NCBI GenBank assembly: GCA_003219355.1
Contig: QHOQ01000150.1
Location: 1,105-7,504, forward strand
DNA from: Verrucomicrobiota bacterium
GTDB taxonomy: Bacteria > Verrucomicrobiota > Verrucomicrobiia > Chthoniobacterales > UBA10450
Direction: 5' to 3'
Length of the DNA stretch: 6,400 bases
Below, one piece after another: positions 1 to 5,831 of this stretch. Both the position numbers and the translations under genes were made by a program. Position 1 is the stretch's first letter. Every line of letters begins with the position of its first letter. The notes beneath the pieces were generated by a model. It saw only the letters and a list, made by a program, of their open reading frames with translations. It ran no database searches and had not been told where the DNA came from.

Positions 1-95
1 ACCCATTCGCGCTCGCGGTGCAATATCACCCCGAACGCGGAAAAATTTATAACGACTTGTTCGAGGACTTCTTCTCGCGCTTAGATGGTCATTGA
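1..95 (+). CDS. C-terminal end of a class I glutamine amidotransferase-like protein (partial)
   Basis: Only the last 30 residues are present, read in the frame that starts at base 3 and stops with TGA at 93-95. The fragment contains VQYHPERG. The HPE triplet preceded by a hydrophobic strand and VQ is the C-terminal signature of class I glutamine amidotransferases and the related C26 gamma-glutamyl hydrolases, where the His and Glu complete the Cys-His-Glu triad. The following NDLFEDFFSRL helix suits the terminal helix of the C26 group (PuuD-like). GMP synthase is unlikely because nothing follows the amidotransferase domain. CarA is possible but usually has a different sequence after HPE. The Cys nucleophile lies outside the window, so activity and substrate cannot be judged. 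The gene converges on queD with a 36-base gap. Confidence 0.6.
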   Translation, partial: PFALAVQYHPERGKIYNDLFEDFFSRLDGH

Positions 96-106
96 AGTGA
101 TGAAGC

Positions 107-122
107 GCCTAAACGTTTAGGC
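107..122. terminator. Perfect 16-bp palindrome in the convergent gap, possible bidirectional terminator
   Basis: GCCTAAACGTTTAGGC is identical to its own reverse complement. As RNA it could fold into a 6-bp stem with an ACGT tetraloop in either direction. It sits between two genes that converge, where a shared terminator is expected. Neither strand shows a T-run after the stem, so it is not a canonical intrinsic terminator. A protein-binding site is an equally open reading. Confidence 0.35.
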
Positions 123-131
123 CATCCCGCC

Positions 132-494
132 CTATTCGCCGCGATAAACACAGCGAGCCGTCGGCGTTTCATGCACCACGATCTCGCAGAGCCCAGGACA
201 TTGGGACTGCAATTTCTTCCAGAGCCATGCCGCCATTTCCTCAATCGTCGGATTCTCCAACCCTTCAATATCGTTGAGATAAGAGTGGTCCAACATCTTC
301 AAGAGCGGTTTCACGGCCGCACTGATGTCGGCGTGGTCGTAAATCCAGCCGATCGTTGGATCGACATCTCCTTCCACCGAAACCTCTATTTTGAAACTAT
401 GGCCATGCATACGCCTGCATTTATGACCCGCTGGCGCTTTCGGCAAAATCTGCGCTGCTTCAAAAGTAAAATCTTTCGTCAAACGCGCTCGCAT
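132..494 (-). CDS. queD: 6-carboxy-5,6,7,8-tetrahydropterin synthase, QueD
   Basis: QueD converts 7,8-dihydroneopterin triphosphate to 6-carboxytetrahydropterin, the first committed step of 7-deazaguanine (queuosine) synthesis in the cytoplasm. At 120 residues it is full length, matching E. coli QueD almost throughout. Visible motifs are GHKCRRMHGHSF (residues 23-34) with catalytic Cys26 and zinc ligands His30 and His32, LDHSYLND (68-75) with Asp69 and His70, the NPTIEE segment (81-86), and HETPTARCVYRGE at the C-terminus with catalytic Glu109. The oddity is residue 15: FTFEAAQILP has Gln where E. coli has FTFEAAHRLP, the His there being the first zinc ligand. The start is the ATG at 494, three bases after the queE stop and preceded by a clear GGGGAG. 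It is the last gene of a leftward unit with queE. Confidence 0.93.
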   Translation of the reverse strand: MRARLTKDFTFEAAQILPKAPAGHKCRRMHGHSFKIEVSVEGDVDPTIGWIYDHADISAAVKPLLKMLDHSYLNDIEGLENPTIEEMAAWLWKKLQSQCPGLCEIVVHETPTARCVYRGE

Positions 495-497
495 CGA

Positions 498-1157
498 TCA
501 GACTCCCCGCTGTGTCGGACTCCAGATGAACTTATGCATCTGAAGTTGAAAACGAACGTCCAAGCGATCGGCCAAAATCCATTCGACAATTTCCCGAGGA
601 TCGATCCGCCCAAAAATCGGCGAAAACAAAACAGCGTGACAGCGCTTGGGCAAGTCAAACCGGTTGACGTTCTCGCGCGACCATTCGTAATCTTCCCGCG
701 AGCCGATCACGAACTTCACTTCGTCACGCGAAGTAAGGTGCTCCATGTTCGACCACACGTTCTTTTCTACTTCGCCGCTCCCCGGCGTCTTTAAATCCAT
801 TATCCGGCGGACTCGCAAATCGACCTCCGAAATATCGTGCGCGCCGCTGGTCTCAAGTAACACGGTGTAATCCGCGTCCGCCAACATCGACATCAACGGC
901 AGCACGTTCTTCTGTAACAAGGGTTCGCCGCCTGTGAGCTCGACGAGAGGACAGCGAAACGCTCGGACCGCATCCATGATTTCTGTCAGGGTCTGCTTTT
1001 TCCCTTCGTAAAACGCGTATTCGGTGTCGCAGTAATTGCAGCGTAAATCGCAGAACGTCAGCCGGACAAAGACGCACGGTCGGCCCGCCCAAGTACTCTC
1101 GCCTTGGATCGAGTGATAAATCTCGTTGATGGTCAGCGTTTTCTCGCGCTCAGACAT
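498..1157 (-). CDS. queE: 7-carboxy-7-deazaguanine synthase, QueE (radical SAM)
   Basis: QueE is a radical S-adenosylmethionine enzyme that rearranges 6-carboxytetrahydropterin, the QueD product, into 7-carboxy-7-deazaguanine. Its 219 residues are the usual family length. The N-terminal NEIYHSIQGES (11-21) is the typical QueE opening. Cys36-x3-Cys40-x2-Cys43, in FCDLRCNYCDTEY, is the 4Fe-4S cluster motif. LTGGEPLLQ (74-82) is the SAM-binding GGE motif. The C-terminal LQMHKFIW segment also fits QueE. The ATG at 1157 puts the family's conserved opening about ten residues in, but no good Shine-Dalgarno precedes it. The stop is three bases from the queD start, so the two are surely one transcription unit. 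A secreted-protein gene lies 44 bases upstream on the same strand and may share the transcript. Confidence 0.95.
   Translation of the reverse strand: MSEREKTLTINEIYHSIQGESTWAGRPCVFVRLTFCDLRCNYCDTEYAFYEGKKQTLTEIMDAVRAFRCPLVELTGGEPLLQKNVLPLMSMLADADYTVLLETSGAHDISEVDLRVRRIMDLKTPGSGEVEKNVWSNMEHLTSRDEVKFVIGSREDYEWSRENVNRFDLPKRCHAVLFSPIFGRIDPREIVEWILADRLDVRFQLQMHKFIWSPTQRGV
503..508 (-). promoter_or_regulatory. Shine-Dalgarno sequence of queD
   Basis: Reading leftward, GGGGAG lies 8 bases upstream of the queD ATG, inside the last codons of queE. It is one of the few strong Shine-Dalgarno sequences in the window and fixes the queD start. Confidence 0.7.
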
Positions 1158-1201
1158 AAGCGAGTTGAAGCGTTACGCTTGAATATTTGTGGAAAACGCG
1201 A

Positions 1202-1957
1202 TCACAGACCGCACTTCGTGCCAGCCTCGGCAATACTTGAACGGGTTCGGAGAAGAGAGGCGAGATAAGAATCGACAGAAGGCGCGCCGCTGATTCGAGC
1301 TAGATTGCTCGGTGTCTGAAGGCGCGAGAAAATCGCATAGGCGATCTTGCTTCGCGGCACACTCTTTTCTCCGTAGCCCGATGGGATATTGCTCGACCAG
1401 TATCGGACATACTCCACACCAAACCGATTCTCCCTTCCCAGAAAAATAGTCGAATGCCCGTGCTCACTTTTGCCAACCTGGCGCGACCAAAATATTTTCA
1501 TGAAATCGCCCGGCTTCGCCTGGTCAAAATTGTCAAAATTCTGGCCAAGCCCCAGCTCGTGAAAAAGACGCGCGGTACCTGGTCCGTTTGCGTTCCATCG
1601 GCCCCAGATCCCTTCGCCATCGTGTTGATCTCGAATGATGAGCTGCTCGAGAGTGGCGAAATCGAGACGGAGTTCGCCTCGCGCACGCAAGGCCTCAACG
1701 GCCCTGATGAACACGAGGTAAGTTGCCCCAGAGCAGAAGCTCGGCGAGGCCGATGAAGGCAGAATGAAAAATTTGCCGGACTCAAAATGCGCTGAAGATT
1801 GCAGGCGGATCTTGGCGAACCGCGAAACAGAATAGCGACCGCCTTTGGGCATTTGTTTGATCTGATCGAGAATCAATCCGTTGTAATCTCCGGCAAAAGC
1901 TGTCCCTGTCGTCAGTCCCAAAACCACGATGAAAGCCGAAGCAGCCAGTCTTCTCAC
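1202..1957 (-). CDS. Secreted papain-fold (NlpC/P60- or CHAP-like) cysteine hydrolase, putative
   Basis: I do not recognise a named gene. The 251-residue product starts at a GTG (1955-1957). Residues 1-22 form a convincing signal peptide: two arginines, a hydrophobic core, and a cleavage site ending AFA before GD. The mature part contains PSFCSGATYLVF (72-83), a Cys at the start of a helix; a WGRWNANGPGTARLF block (118-132); AKPGDFMKIFW (147-157); and EHGHSTIFLG (165-174), a His on a strand. Cys75, His168 and a polar residue near Asn190 in YWSSN would make a papain-like catalytic set in the usual order, and the PGDF...GHSTIFLG arrangement resembles NlpC/P60 and CHAP domains. Export suggests action on peptidoglycan or an envelope substrate, but this is inference. 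No other domain is visible. It lies directly upstream of queE on the same strand and diverges from dapF. Confidence 0.6.
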   Translation of the reverse strand: MRRLAASAFIVVLGLTTGTAFAGDYNGLILDQIKQMPKGGRYSVSRFAKIRLQSSAHFESGKFFILPSSASPSFCSGATYLVFIRAVEALRARGELRLDFATLEQLIIRDQHDGEGIWGRWNANGPGTARLFHELGLGQNFDNFDQAKPGDFMKIFWSRQVGKSEHGHSTIFLGRENRFGVEYVRYWSSNIPSGYGEKSVPRSKIAYAIFSRLQTPSNLARISGAPSVDSYLASLLRTRSSIAEAGTKCGL

Positions 1958-2034
1958 GCGGAATAAGTAAACGCCAAACTCACAACTGGCAACGGCGGTT
2001 GGCTGTCCCGCCGGAGTATGCTACATGAAACCGG
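1958..2034. promoter_or_regulatory. Divergent intergenic region between the secreted hydrolase gene and dapF
   Basis: These 77 bases must hold the promoters of both the leftward unit and the dapF-panB cluster if those start here. Candidate boxes are weak: TATGCT at 2017-2022 as a rightward -10 without a good -35 at the right distance, and TTGCCA (reverse strand, 1987-1992) as a leftward -35 without a good -10. A small CAAC-GGCG-GTTG inverted repeat lies at 1990-2001. The region is too short for a lysine riboswitch. Confidence 0.35.
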
Positions 2035-2838
2035 ATGCTGCGTTTCACAAAAATGAATGGCGCCGGAAACGATTTCGTCCTGATCGACAATCGCGCCGGC
2101 GATCTTCATCTCGATCGCGGCCAGATTGCACATCTCTGCGATCGGCACCGCGGAATCGGTGCCGATGGAATTTTGTTGCTCGAAGAAAGCGCCGACGGTG
2201 CGGATTTTCGCATGCGGTATTTTAACAGCGATGGAGGCGAAGCCGAAATGTGCGGGAACGGCGCGCGGTGCTTCGCACGTTTTGCAAACAAAATCGCGGG
2301 AGCGCAGGAGAAGATTTCTTTTGAAACCCCTGCCGGCGTAATCGCGGCAGAGCTCACCGGTGATTTGGTCACCCTACATATGACCGAACCGACTGATTTG
2401 CGACTGAACGTGATGCTTCGCGTCGGGGATGAAAACAAGACCGTTCACCTCGTCAACAGCGGGGTGCCGCACATAGTCATCCCCGTCCAAGACCTCGATG
2501 ATGTCGATGTGCAGCGAGAAGGTGCTGCCATTCGTTATCACGAGATGGTTTCGCCAAAAGGCGCCAATGTGAATTTCATCAAAAAACGCGGCGCGAGGCA
2601 AATTGCGGTCCGTACTTATGAGCGCGGAGTCGAAAATGAGACCCTCGCATGCGGAACAGGTGTGGTCGCAAGTGCGCTTATTTTCGCTGCGACGGAGAAC
2701 ATCGACGGCCCAGTCGGGGTGCTGGTGCGGGGTGGAAATGAACTTCAAGTCGGGTTTGAGAAAAGAGGCGCACGATTCAAGAACGTCACCTTGACTGGTC
2801 CGGCCGACTTCGTTTTTGAAGGAACGATCGAAGTGTGA
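2035..2838 (+). CDS. dapF: Diaminopimelate epimerase, DapF
   Basis: DapF interconverts LL- and meso-diaminopimelate without a cofactor, supplying meso-DAP for peptidoglycan and for lysine. The 267 residues are normal length. The N-terminal FTKMNGAGNDFVLID (4-18) is diagnostic. The two catalytic cysteines are both present: Cys73 in SDGGEAEMCGNGARCF (65-80), and Cys206 in ERGVENETLACGTG. The second motif has one residue more than the E. coli form (ERGAGETQACGSG), a version I associate with Bacteroidetes and PVC bacteria. The ATG at 2035 is the only sensible start: the frame has a TGA at 2026-2028, and the GNDF motif begins 10 residues in. No good Shine-Dalgarno is visible. It is first in a rightward cluster, 15 bases before dapA. 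Confidence 0.96.
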   Translation: MLRFTKMNGAGNDFVLIDNRAGDLHLDRGQIAHLCDRHRGIGADGILLLEESADGADFRMRYFNSDGGEAEMCGNGARCFARFANKIAGAQEKISFETPAGVIAAELTGDLVTLHMTEPTDLRLNVMLRVGDENKTVHLVNSGVPHIVIPVQDLDDVDVQREGAAIRYHEMVSPKGANVNFIKKRGARQIAVRTYERGVENETLACGTGVVASALIFAATENIDGPVGVLVRGGNELQVGFEKRGARFKNVTLTGPADFVFEGTIEV

Positions 2839-2853
2839 TCGTGCTTAACTGAA

Positions 2854-3732
2854 ATGTTTCGCGGCACGTTTACTGCGCTGGTCACGCCGTTCCGCGACAA
2901 CGGGATTGACGTTTCCGCTTTCGAAAAGCTAATCGAAACGCAAATCGCTGCTGGCATTACCGGGATTGTCGCGGTTGGCACAACCGGTGAATCGCCGACG
3001 CTTTCACATGAGGAACGCGAAGAAGCGATCCGGCTTGCGGTTGTAATCGCGAATAAACGCTGCCAGGTCCTTGCCGGCACAGGTTCAAACGCAACGCAGC
3101 ACGCGGTGACGGACACAAAAATGGCGGAGAAGCTTGGGGCGGACGGCGCTTTGCTCGTCGCACCTTATTACAACAAGCCGAGTCAGGAGGGCTTGTTCCG
3201 GCATTTCAAGGCCATCGCAGATGGCACCTCTTTACCAATTGTGCTCTATAACATTCCCGGGCGCTGCGGTGTGGATATTGGTCCCGACACGGTGGTGCGT
3301 CTGGCGACAGAATGCCGGAACATCGTGTCGATCAAAGAGGCGAGTGGGAGCGTCGAGCGCATAAGTGAATTGCGCAGACGTTTGCCGGAAGCATTCACGA
3401 TCTTGAGTGGGGACGATTCATTGACGCTCCCTTTCATGTCGGTTGGAGCAGTTGGCGTCGTCAGCGTAGCATCGAATTTATTGCCGGCGGAAGTTTGTGC
3501 GCTGGTTCGTGCGTTCGAATCAGGCGACGTGAGGACGGCGGAGAAGTCTCATCGGAAATTGTTTCCGCTCTTTAAAGATTTGTTCATCGAACCAAATCCG
3601 GTCCCCGTAAAAACCGCGCTCAGCTGGCGCGGCGCGATGTCTGGGCAATGCCGATTGCCGCTGTGCGAGATGACGGCACCCAGTCAAGCCCGCTTGCGCA
3701 AAACGCTTGAGGAGTTCGAGCGGGCGGGATGA
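2854..3732 (+). CDS. dapA: 4-hydroxy-tetrahydrodipicolinate synthase, DapA
   Basis: DapA condenses pyruvate with aspartate semialdehyde, the first step specific to the DAP/lysine pathway. The 292 residues match the E. coli enzyme in length and register. The N-terminal FRGTFTALVTPF (2-13) is typical. VGTTGESPTL (41-50) gives Thr43 and Thr44. APYYNKPSQEGL contains Tyr106. YNIPGR (132-137) gives the catalytic Tyr132 and the substrate-binding Arg137. IKEASG holds Lys161, which forms the Schiff base with pyruvate. GDDSLTLPFMSVGAVGVVSV is the usual C-terminal half-barrel segment. The start is the ATG at 2854, 15 bases past dapF, without a clear Shine-Dalgarno. The last bases overlap dapB as ATGA. 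All catalytic residues are present, so it is likely a true DapA rather than another member of the N-acetylneuraminate lyase superfamily, given its pathway neighbours. Confidence 0.96.
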   Translation: MFRGTFTALVTPFRDNGIDVSAFEKLIETQIAAGITGIVAVGTTGESPTLSHEEREEAIRLAVVIANKRCQVLAGTGSNATQHAVTDTKMAEKLGADGALLVAPYYNKPSQEGLFRHFKAIADGTSLPIVLYNIPGRCGVDIGPDTVVRLATECRNIVSIKEASGSVERISELRRRLPEAFTILSGDDSLTLPFMSVGAVGVVSVASNLLPAEVCALVRAFESGDVRTAEKSHRKLFPLFKDLFIEPNPVPVKTALSWRGAMSGQCRLPLCEMTAPSQARLRKTLEEFERAG

Positions 3733-4415
3733 AATCACCGGTGCACGTGCTGCTAGTCGGCGCTGCCGGCCGGATGGGAAAAACGATTCTCGATCTTGCC
3801 AGGAACGATCCGAAAATCGACATCGTGGCGCAATGCGATCTCGGCGACGCAATCGACCCGGCGATGAAACAATCTGACGTAGCGATCGATTTTAGTCATT
3901 CCGGCGCGGTCGAGGAAATTTGCCGGGCGGCATTACAACATCGACGACCGCTAGTTATTGGGACAACCGGGCATTCCGCAGAGCAACGAAGCCTGATTGA
4001 AAAAGCCGCTAAAGCCGTGCCGATCGTGTTCGCATCGAACTTCAGTGTAGGCGTGAACACGCTTTTTGCTCTAACACGCAACGCTGCAGAGATTCTTAGC
4101 CGAGAATTCCGTCCCGAGATTATCGAAACGCATCATCGCACCAAGAAAGACGCGCCGAGCGGTACTGCCAAAACGCTGTCTGAAATTTTGAGCAAGGCAC
4201 CAAGGACCGATGATCAAATTCCGATTCAATCGATCCGTGAAGGCGACGTTGTCGGCGAGCACACCGTGATTTTTGCTGGACCGGGTGAACGTCTTGAGCT
4301 TTCTCATAAAGCGAGCAGCCGCGAAATTTTCGGGCGCGGCGCCTTGCGCGCGGCGCGGTGGGTCATCGGCAAACCGCCCAGGCTTTACTCGATGCAAGAT
4401 GTGCTCGGATTGTAG
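3729..4415 (+). CDS. dapB: 4-hydroxy-tetrahydrodipicolinate reductase, DapB (compact form)
   Basis: DapB reduces the DapA product to tetrahydrodipicolinate with NAD(P)H. Visible parts are the nucleotide-binding GAAGRMG (11-17), AIDFSHS, the GTTG turn (78-81), SNFSVGVN, and HHRTKKDAPSGTA from residue 135, with His135, His136 and Lys139 as catalytic or substrate residues and Gly145-Thr146 contacting substrate. GDVVGEHTVIF and LELSHKASSR are the conserved C-terminal stretches, and the chain ends with MQDVLGL. At 228 residues it is about 45 shorter than E. coli DapB, mainly between the nucleotide-binding loop and AIDFS and in the loop after the APSGTA motif. Compact DapBs occur in other phyla, so this is not decay. 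Its ATG overlaps the dapA stop as ATGA, implying translational coupling. The TAG stop lies inside a hairpin-bearing element. Confidence 0.95.
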   Translation: MKSPVHVLLVGAAGRMGKTILDLARNDPKIDIVAQCDLGDAIDPAMKQSDVAIDFSHSGAVEEICRAALQHRRPLVIGTTGHSAEQRSLIEKAAKAVPIVFASNFSVGVNTLFALTRNAAEILSREFRPEIIETHHRTKKDAPSGTAKTLSEILSKAPRTDDQIPIQSIREGDVVGEHTVIFAGPGERLELSHKASSREIFGRGALRAARWVIGKPPRLYSMQDVLGL

Positions 4416-4465
4416 CGTCGGCTGCGTTTTTCGGGGAATTTGCAGGCGGAACGCCTGCCTCTACA
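4411..4465. repeat. Short hairpin element bounded by TGTAG/CTACA, REP-like candidate
   Basis: TGTAG at 4411-4415 and CTACA at 4461-4465 are inverted copies. Between them GCAGGCG (4442-4448), a GAA loop, and CGCCTGC (4452-4458) make a perfect 7-bp GC-rich hairpin. The element covers nearly the whole dapB-folK gap, and its left end includes the dapB TAG stop. The layout resembles short dispersed palindromic repeats. Only one copy is in the window, so dispersal is inferred. As RNA it could also act as a stabilising or attenuating hairpin. There is no T-run after the stem, so it is not an intrinsic terminator. Confidence 0.45.
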
Positions 4466-4474
4466 CCATTTGAA

Positions 4475-4984
4475 ATGAGGACTGGCGTTGCGCTTGGATC
4501 GAATCTTGGTGATCGACTTGGAAATTTGCGCGCGGCACGCAAGGCAATTGTCGGTCTTGCAGGTGTTCAACCACCGGTTCTTTCCTCGGCGGTTTACGAA
4601 ACCGATGCCATCGATTGCGAACCGGGTGCCGGAAAGTTTTTGAACGCGGTCCTTGAGTTCGATTACAAAGGCGATCCGACGGACCTTTGGAAAAAACTGA
4701 TGGAAATTGAGAGCGCGCTTGGCCGGCTGCGTGATCATGCGTGCAACGTTTCCCGCAAGATCGACATCGACATTCTCTACGCCGGCGAGATCCACATCGA
4801 CACTCGAGAATTGCAATTACCGCATCCTCGGCTGCATTTGAGAAGATTCGTCCTTCAGCCACTCGTCGATATTCGGCCAGAGCTGATTTTGCCAAACCAG
4901 ACGAAGACCGTTTGTGAGTTGCTCGCAGAATTTGACGAATCAGGTAAAGTAATTCGCCTCACGAACGAATGGGAAGAGCAATGA
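4475..4984 (+). CDS. folK: 2-amino-4-hydroxy-6-hydroxymethyldihydropteridine pyrophosphokinase, FolK
   Basis: FolK transfers pyrophosphate from ATP to 6-hydroxymethyl-7,8-dihydropterin, preparing it for coupling to p-aminobenzoate by FolP in folate synthesis. The 169-residue product opens with VALGSNLGDRLGNL (5-18), the family's N-terminal signature. LGRLRD (82-87) and SRKIDIDILYAGE (93-105) follow, with Asp97 and Asp99 as the two magnesium ligands and Arg94 near ATP. LPHPRLHLRRFVLQPLVDI (115-133) is the C-terminal signature. I chose the ATG at 4475 because it places the ALGSN strand at residue 6, as in the family. The frame is open back to 4358, but those codons run through dapB and the hairpin element. 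No clear Shine-Dalgarno precedes the start. The stop overlaps the preferred panB start as ATGA. Confidence 0.94.
   Translation: MRTGVALGSNLGDRLGNLRAARKAIVGLAGVQPPVLSSAVYETDAIDCEPGAGKFLNAVLEFDYKGDPTDLWKKLMEIESALGRLRDHACNVSRKIDIDILYAGEIHIDTRELQLPHPRLHLRRFVLQPLVDIRPELILPNQTKTVCELLAEFDESGKVIRLTNEWEEQ
4971..4976 (+). promoter_or_regulatory. Shine-Dalgarno sequence favouring the panB start at 4981
   Basis: GGGAAG, continuing as GGGAAGAG to 4978, lies 4 bases before the ATG at 4981 and inside the last folK codons. It also overlaps the alternative ATG at 4969, which has no such sequence in front of it. This supports the downstream start. Confidence 0.55.
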
Positions 4985-5766
4985 AAGATTTTCGTGAAAT
5001 GAAGCGCCGCGGAGAAAAGATCACAGCGCTGACCGCGTACGACTATCCGACGGCGCGTTTACTCGATGAAAGCGGGATCGACATTATCCTCGTGGGCGAT
5101 TCGGTGGGCATGGTGGTGCTGGGCTATTCGGACACCACGCGCGTGACGCTCCAAGAAATGTTGCATCATACGCGCGCTGTGGCGCGCGGGGTAAAACACG
5201 CACTGCTTGTCGCGGACATGCCGATTCATACCTACGACACACCCGATCAGGCCGTGAAGACGGCAAAACAATTTGTCGAGATTGGCGCACAAGCGGTGAA
5301 GCTCGAGGGCGGCGCAAACCACGTTGCGGAGATCGAAGCGATCACGCAGGCTGGAATTCCGTTCATGGCCCACATCGGGATGTTGCCGCAAAGCGTTCGG
5401 GAGGAAGGCGGCTACAAAGTCAAGGGACGGACGCAATCAGAGGCTGAAGCGCTCATCGCTGATGCGCGCGCGGTGGAAAAGGCTGGAGCGTTCTCCGTGG
5501 TACTGGAGATAGTAGTCGCGGAGATTGCCAGGCAAATCACGAACGCGATCGATATCCCCACTATAGGCATCGGATCAGGCGAGCATTGCGATGGGCAAAT
5601 CTTGGTCACGCACGATTTAATCGGTCTATTCCCGTGGTTCACACCTAAGTTTGTGTCGCCGGCGGCACGTGTTGCGGAAGAGATTCGGCGCGCTGCAACT
5701 GCATTTATTGAACGAACGCGAAGCGGCAACGCGTTGTCTAATCCGTCCCGAGCTAGCAGCGAATGA
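4981..5766 (+). CDS. panB: 3-methyl-2-oxobutanoate hydroxymethyltransferase (ketopantoate hydroxymethyltransferase), PanB
   Basis: PanB transfers a hydroxymethyl group from 5,10-methylene-tetrahydrofolate to alpha-ketoisovalerate, giving ketopantoate, the first step to pantothenate and CoA. With the start at 4981 it has 261 residues, close to the 264 of E. coli. Motifs are ITALTAYDYPTARLL (14-28), LVGDSVGMVVLGY with metal ligand Asp40, VADMP with Asp79, VKLEGG (106-111) with Glu109, HIGMLPQSVREEGGYKVKGR (131-150), the VVAEIARQIT helix with the presumed catalytic Glu181, and IPTIGIGSGEHCDGQILVTHD. An ATG four codons upstream (4969) is possible but lacks a ribosome binding site. The ATGA overlap with folK suggests coupling. 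PanC and PanD are not in the window. Linkage to folK is sensible because PanB uses a folate as carbon donor. Confidence 0.96.
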   Translation: MKDFREMKRRGEKITALTAYDYPTARLLDESGIDIILVGDSVGMVVLGYSDTTRVTLQEMLHHTRAVARGVKHALLVADMPIHTYDTPDQAVKTAKQFVEIGAQAVKLEGGANHVAEIEAITQAGIPFMAHIGMLPQSVREEGGYKVKGRTQSEAEALIADARAVEKAGAFSVVLEIVVAEIARQITNAIDIPTIGIGSGEHCDGQILVTHDLIGLFPWFTPKFVSPAARVAEEIRRAATAFIERTRSGNALSNPSRASSE

Positions 5767-5791
5767 CCTCAGTCGCCTCAGGGACGCTTAG

Positions 5792-5821
5792 TTGACAATT
5801 TTGCACCGTTGTCGGTTTATT
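5792..5821 (+). promoter_or_regulatory. Candidate sigma-70-type promoter upstream of the membrane-anchored gene
   Basis: A perfect TTGACA -35 box lies at 5792-5797. With an 18-base spacer the -10 would be TTTATT (5816-5821), matching TATAAT at four of six positions. Initiation about 7 bases later would leave a leader of only a few bases before the ATG at 5832, so the transcript would be almost leaderless, which agrees with the lack of a Shine-Dalgarno there. The panB gene ends 25 bases before the -35, so the downstream gene probably has its own promoter. Confidence 0.35.
5794..5813. promoter_or_regulatory. Operator-like inverted repeat GACAA-N10-TTGTC
   Basis: GACAA (5794-5798) and TTGTC (5809-5813) are exact inverted copies 10 bases apart. 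The left arm overlaps the candidate -35 box, and the pair fills the spacer of the proposed promoter, a common position for a repressor site. The arms are short, so chance is a real alternative. A weak hairpin ahead of GGTTTATTT could instead help end the panB transcript. Confidence 0.25.
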
Positions 5822-5831
5822 TAATCACGCC

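Noticed and set aside
171..794. 207-residue open frame on the plus strand
   Set aside because: It lies antisense to queD and queE, which have full catalytic motifs. Its translation shows no recognisable domain and is rich in His and Arg, as expected from a shadow frame.
1165..1183. Small imperfect hairpin (AAGCG-TTA-CGCTT) upstream of queE, considered as a preQ1 riboswitch
   Set aside because: A 5-bp stem in a 44-base gap lacks the preQ1 aptamer's stem-loop plus A-rich tail layout. It may be chance or a minor leader hairpin.
1954..2225. Small open frames across the divergent gap (1954-2148 minus and 2025-2225 plus)
   Set aside because: Both are mostly antisense or out of frame to dapF, with low-complexity or motif-free translations and no ribosome binding site.
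4358..4474. N-terminal extension of folK to an upstream ATG
   Set aside because: The extra 39 codons run through dapB and the hairpin element. FolK proteins begin just before the ALGSN strand, as with the ATG at 4475.
4969..4980. Upstream ATG for panB
   Set aside because: It is in frame, but the GGGAAG ribosome binding site overlaps it and serves the ATG at 4981, which also makes the usual ATGA overlap with folK.
5767..5781. Direct repeat CCTCAG at 5767-5772 and 5776-5781
   Set aside because: Two six-base copies with a 9-base period are too short to separate from chance, and no third copy follows.
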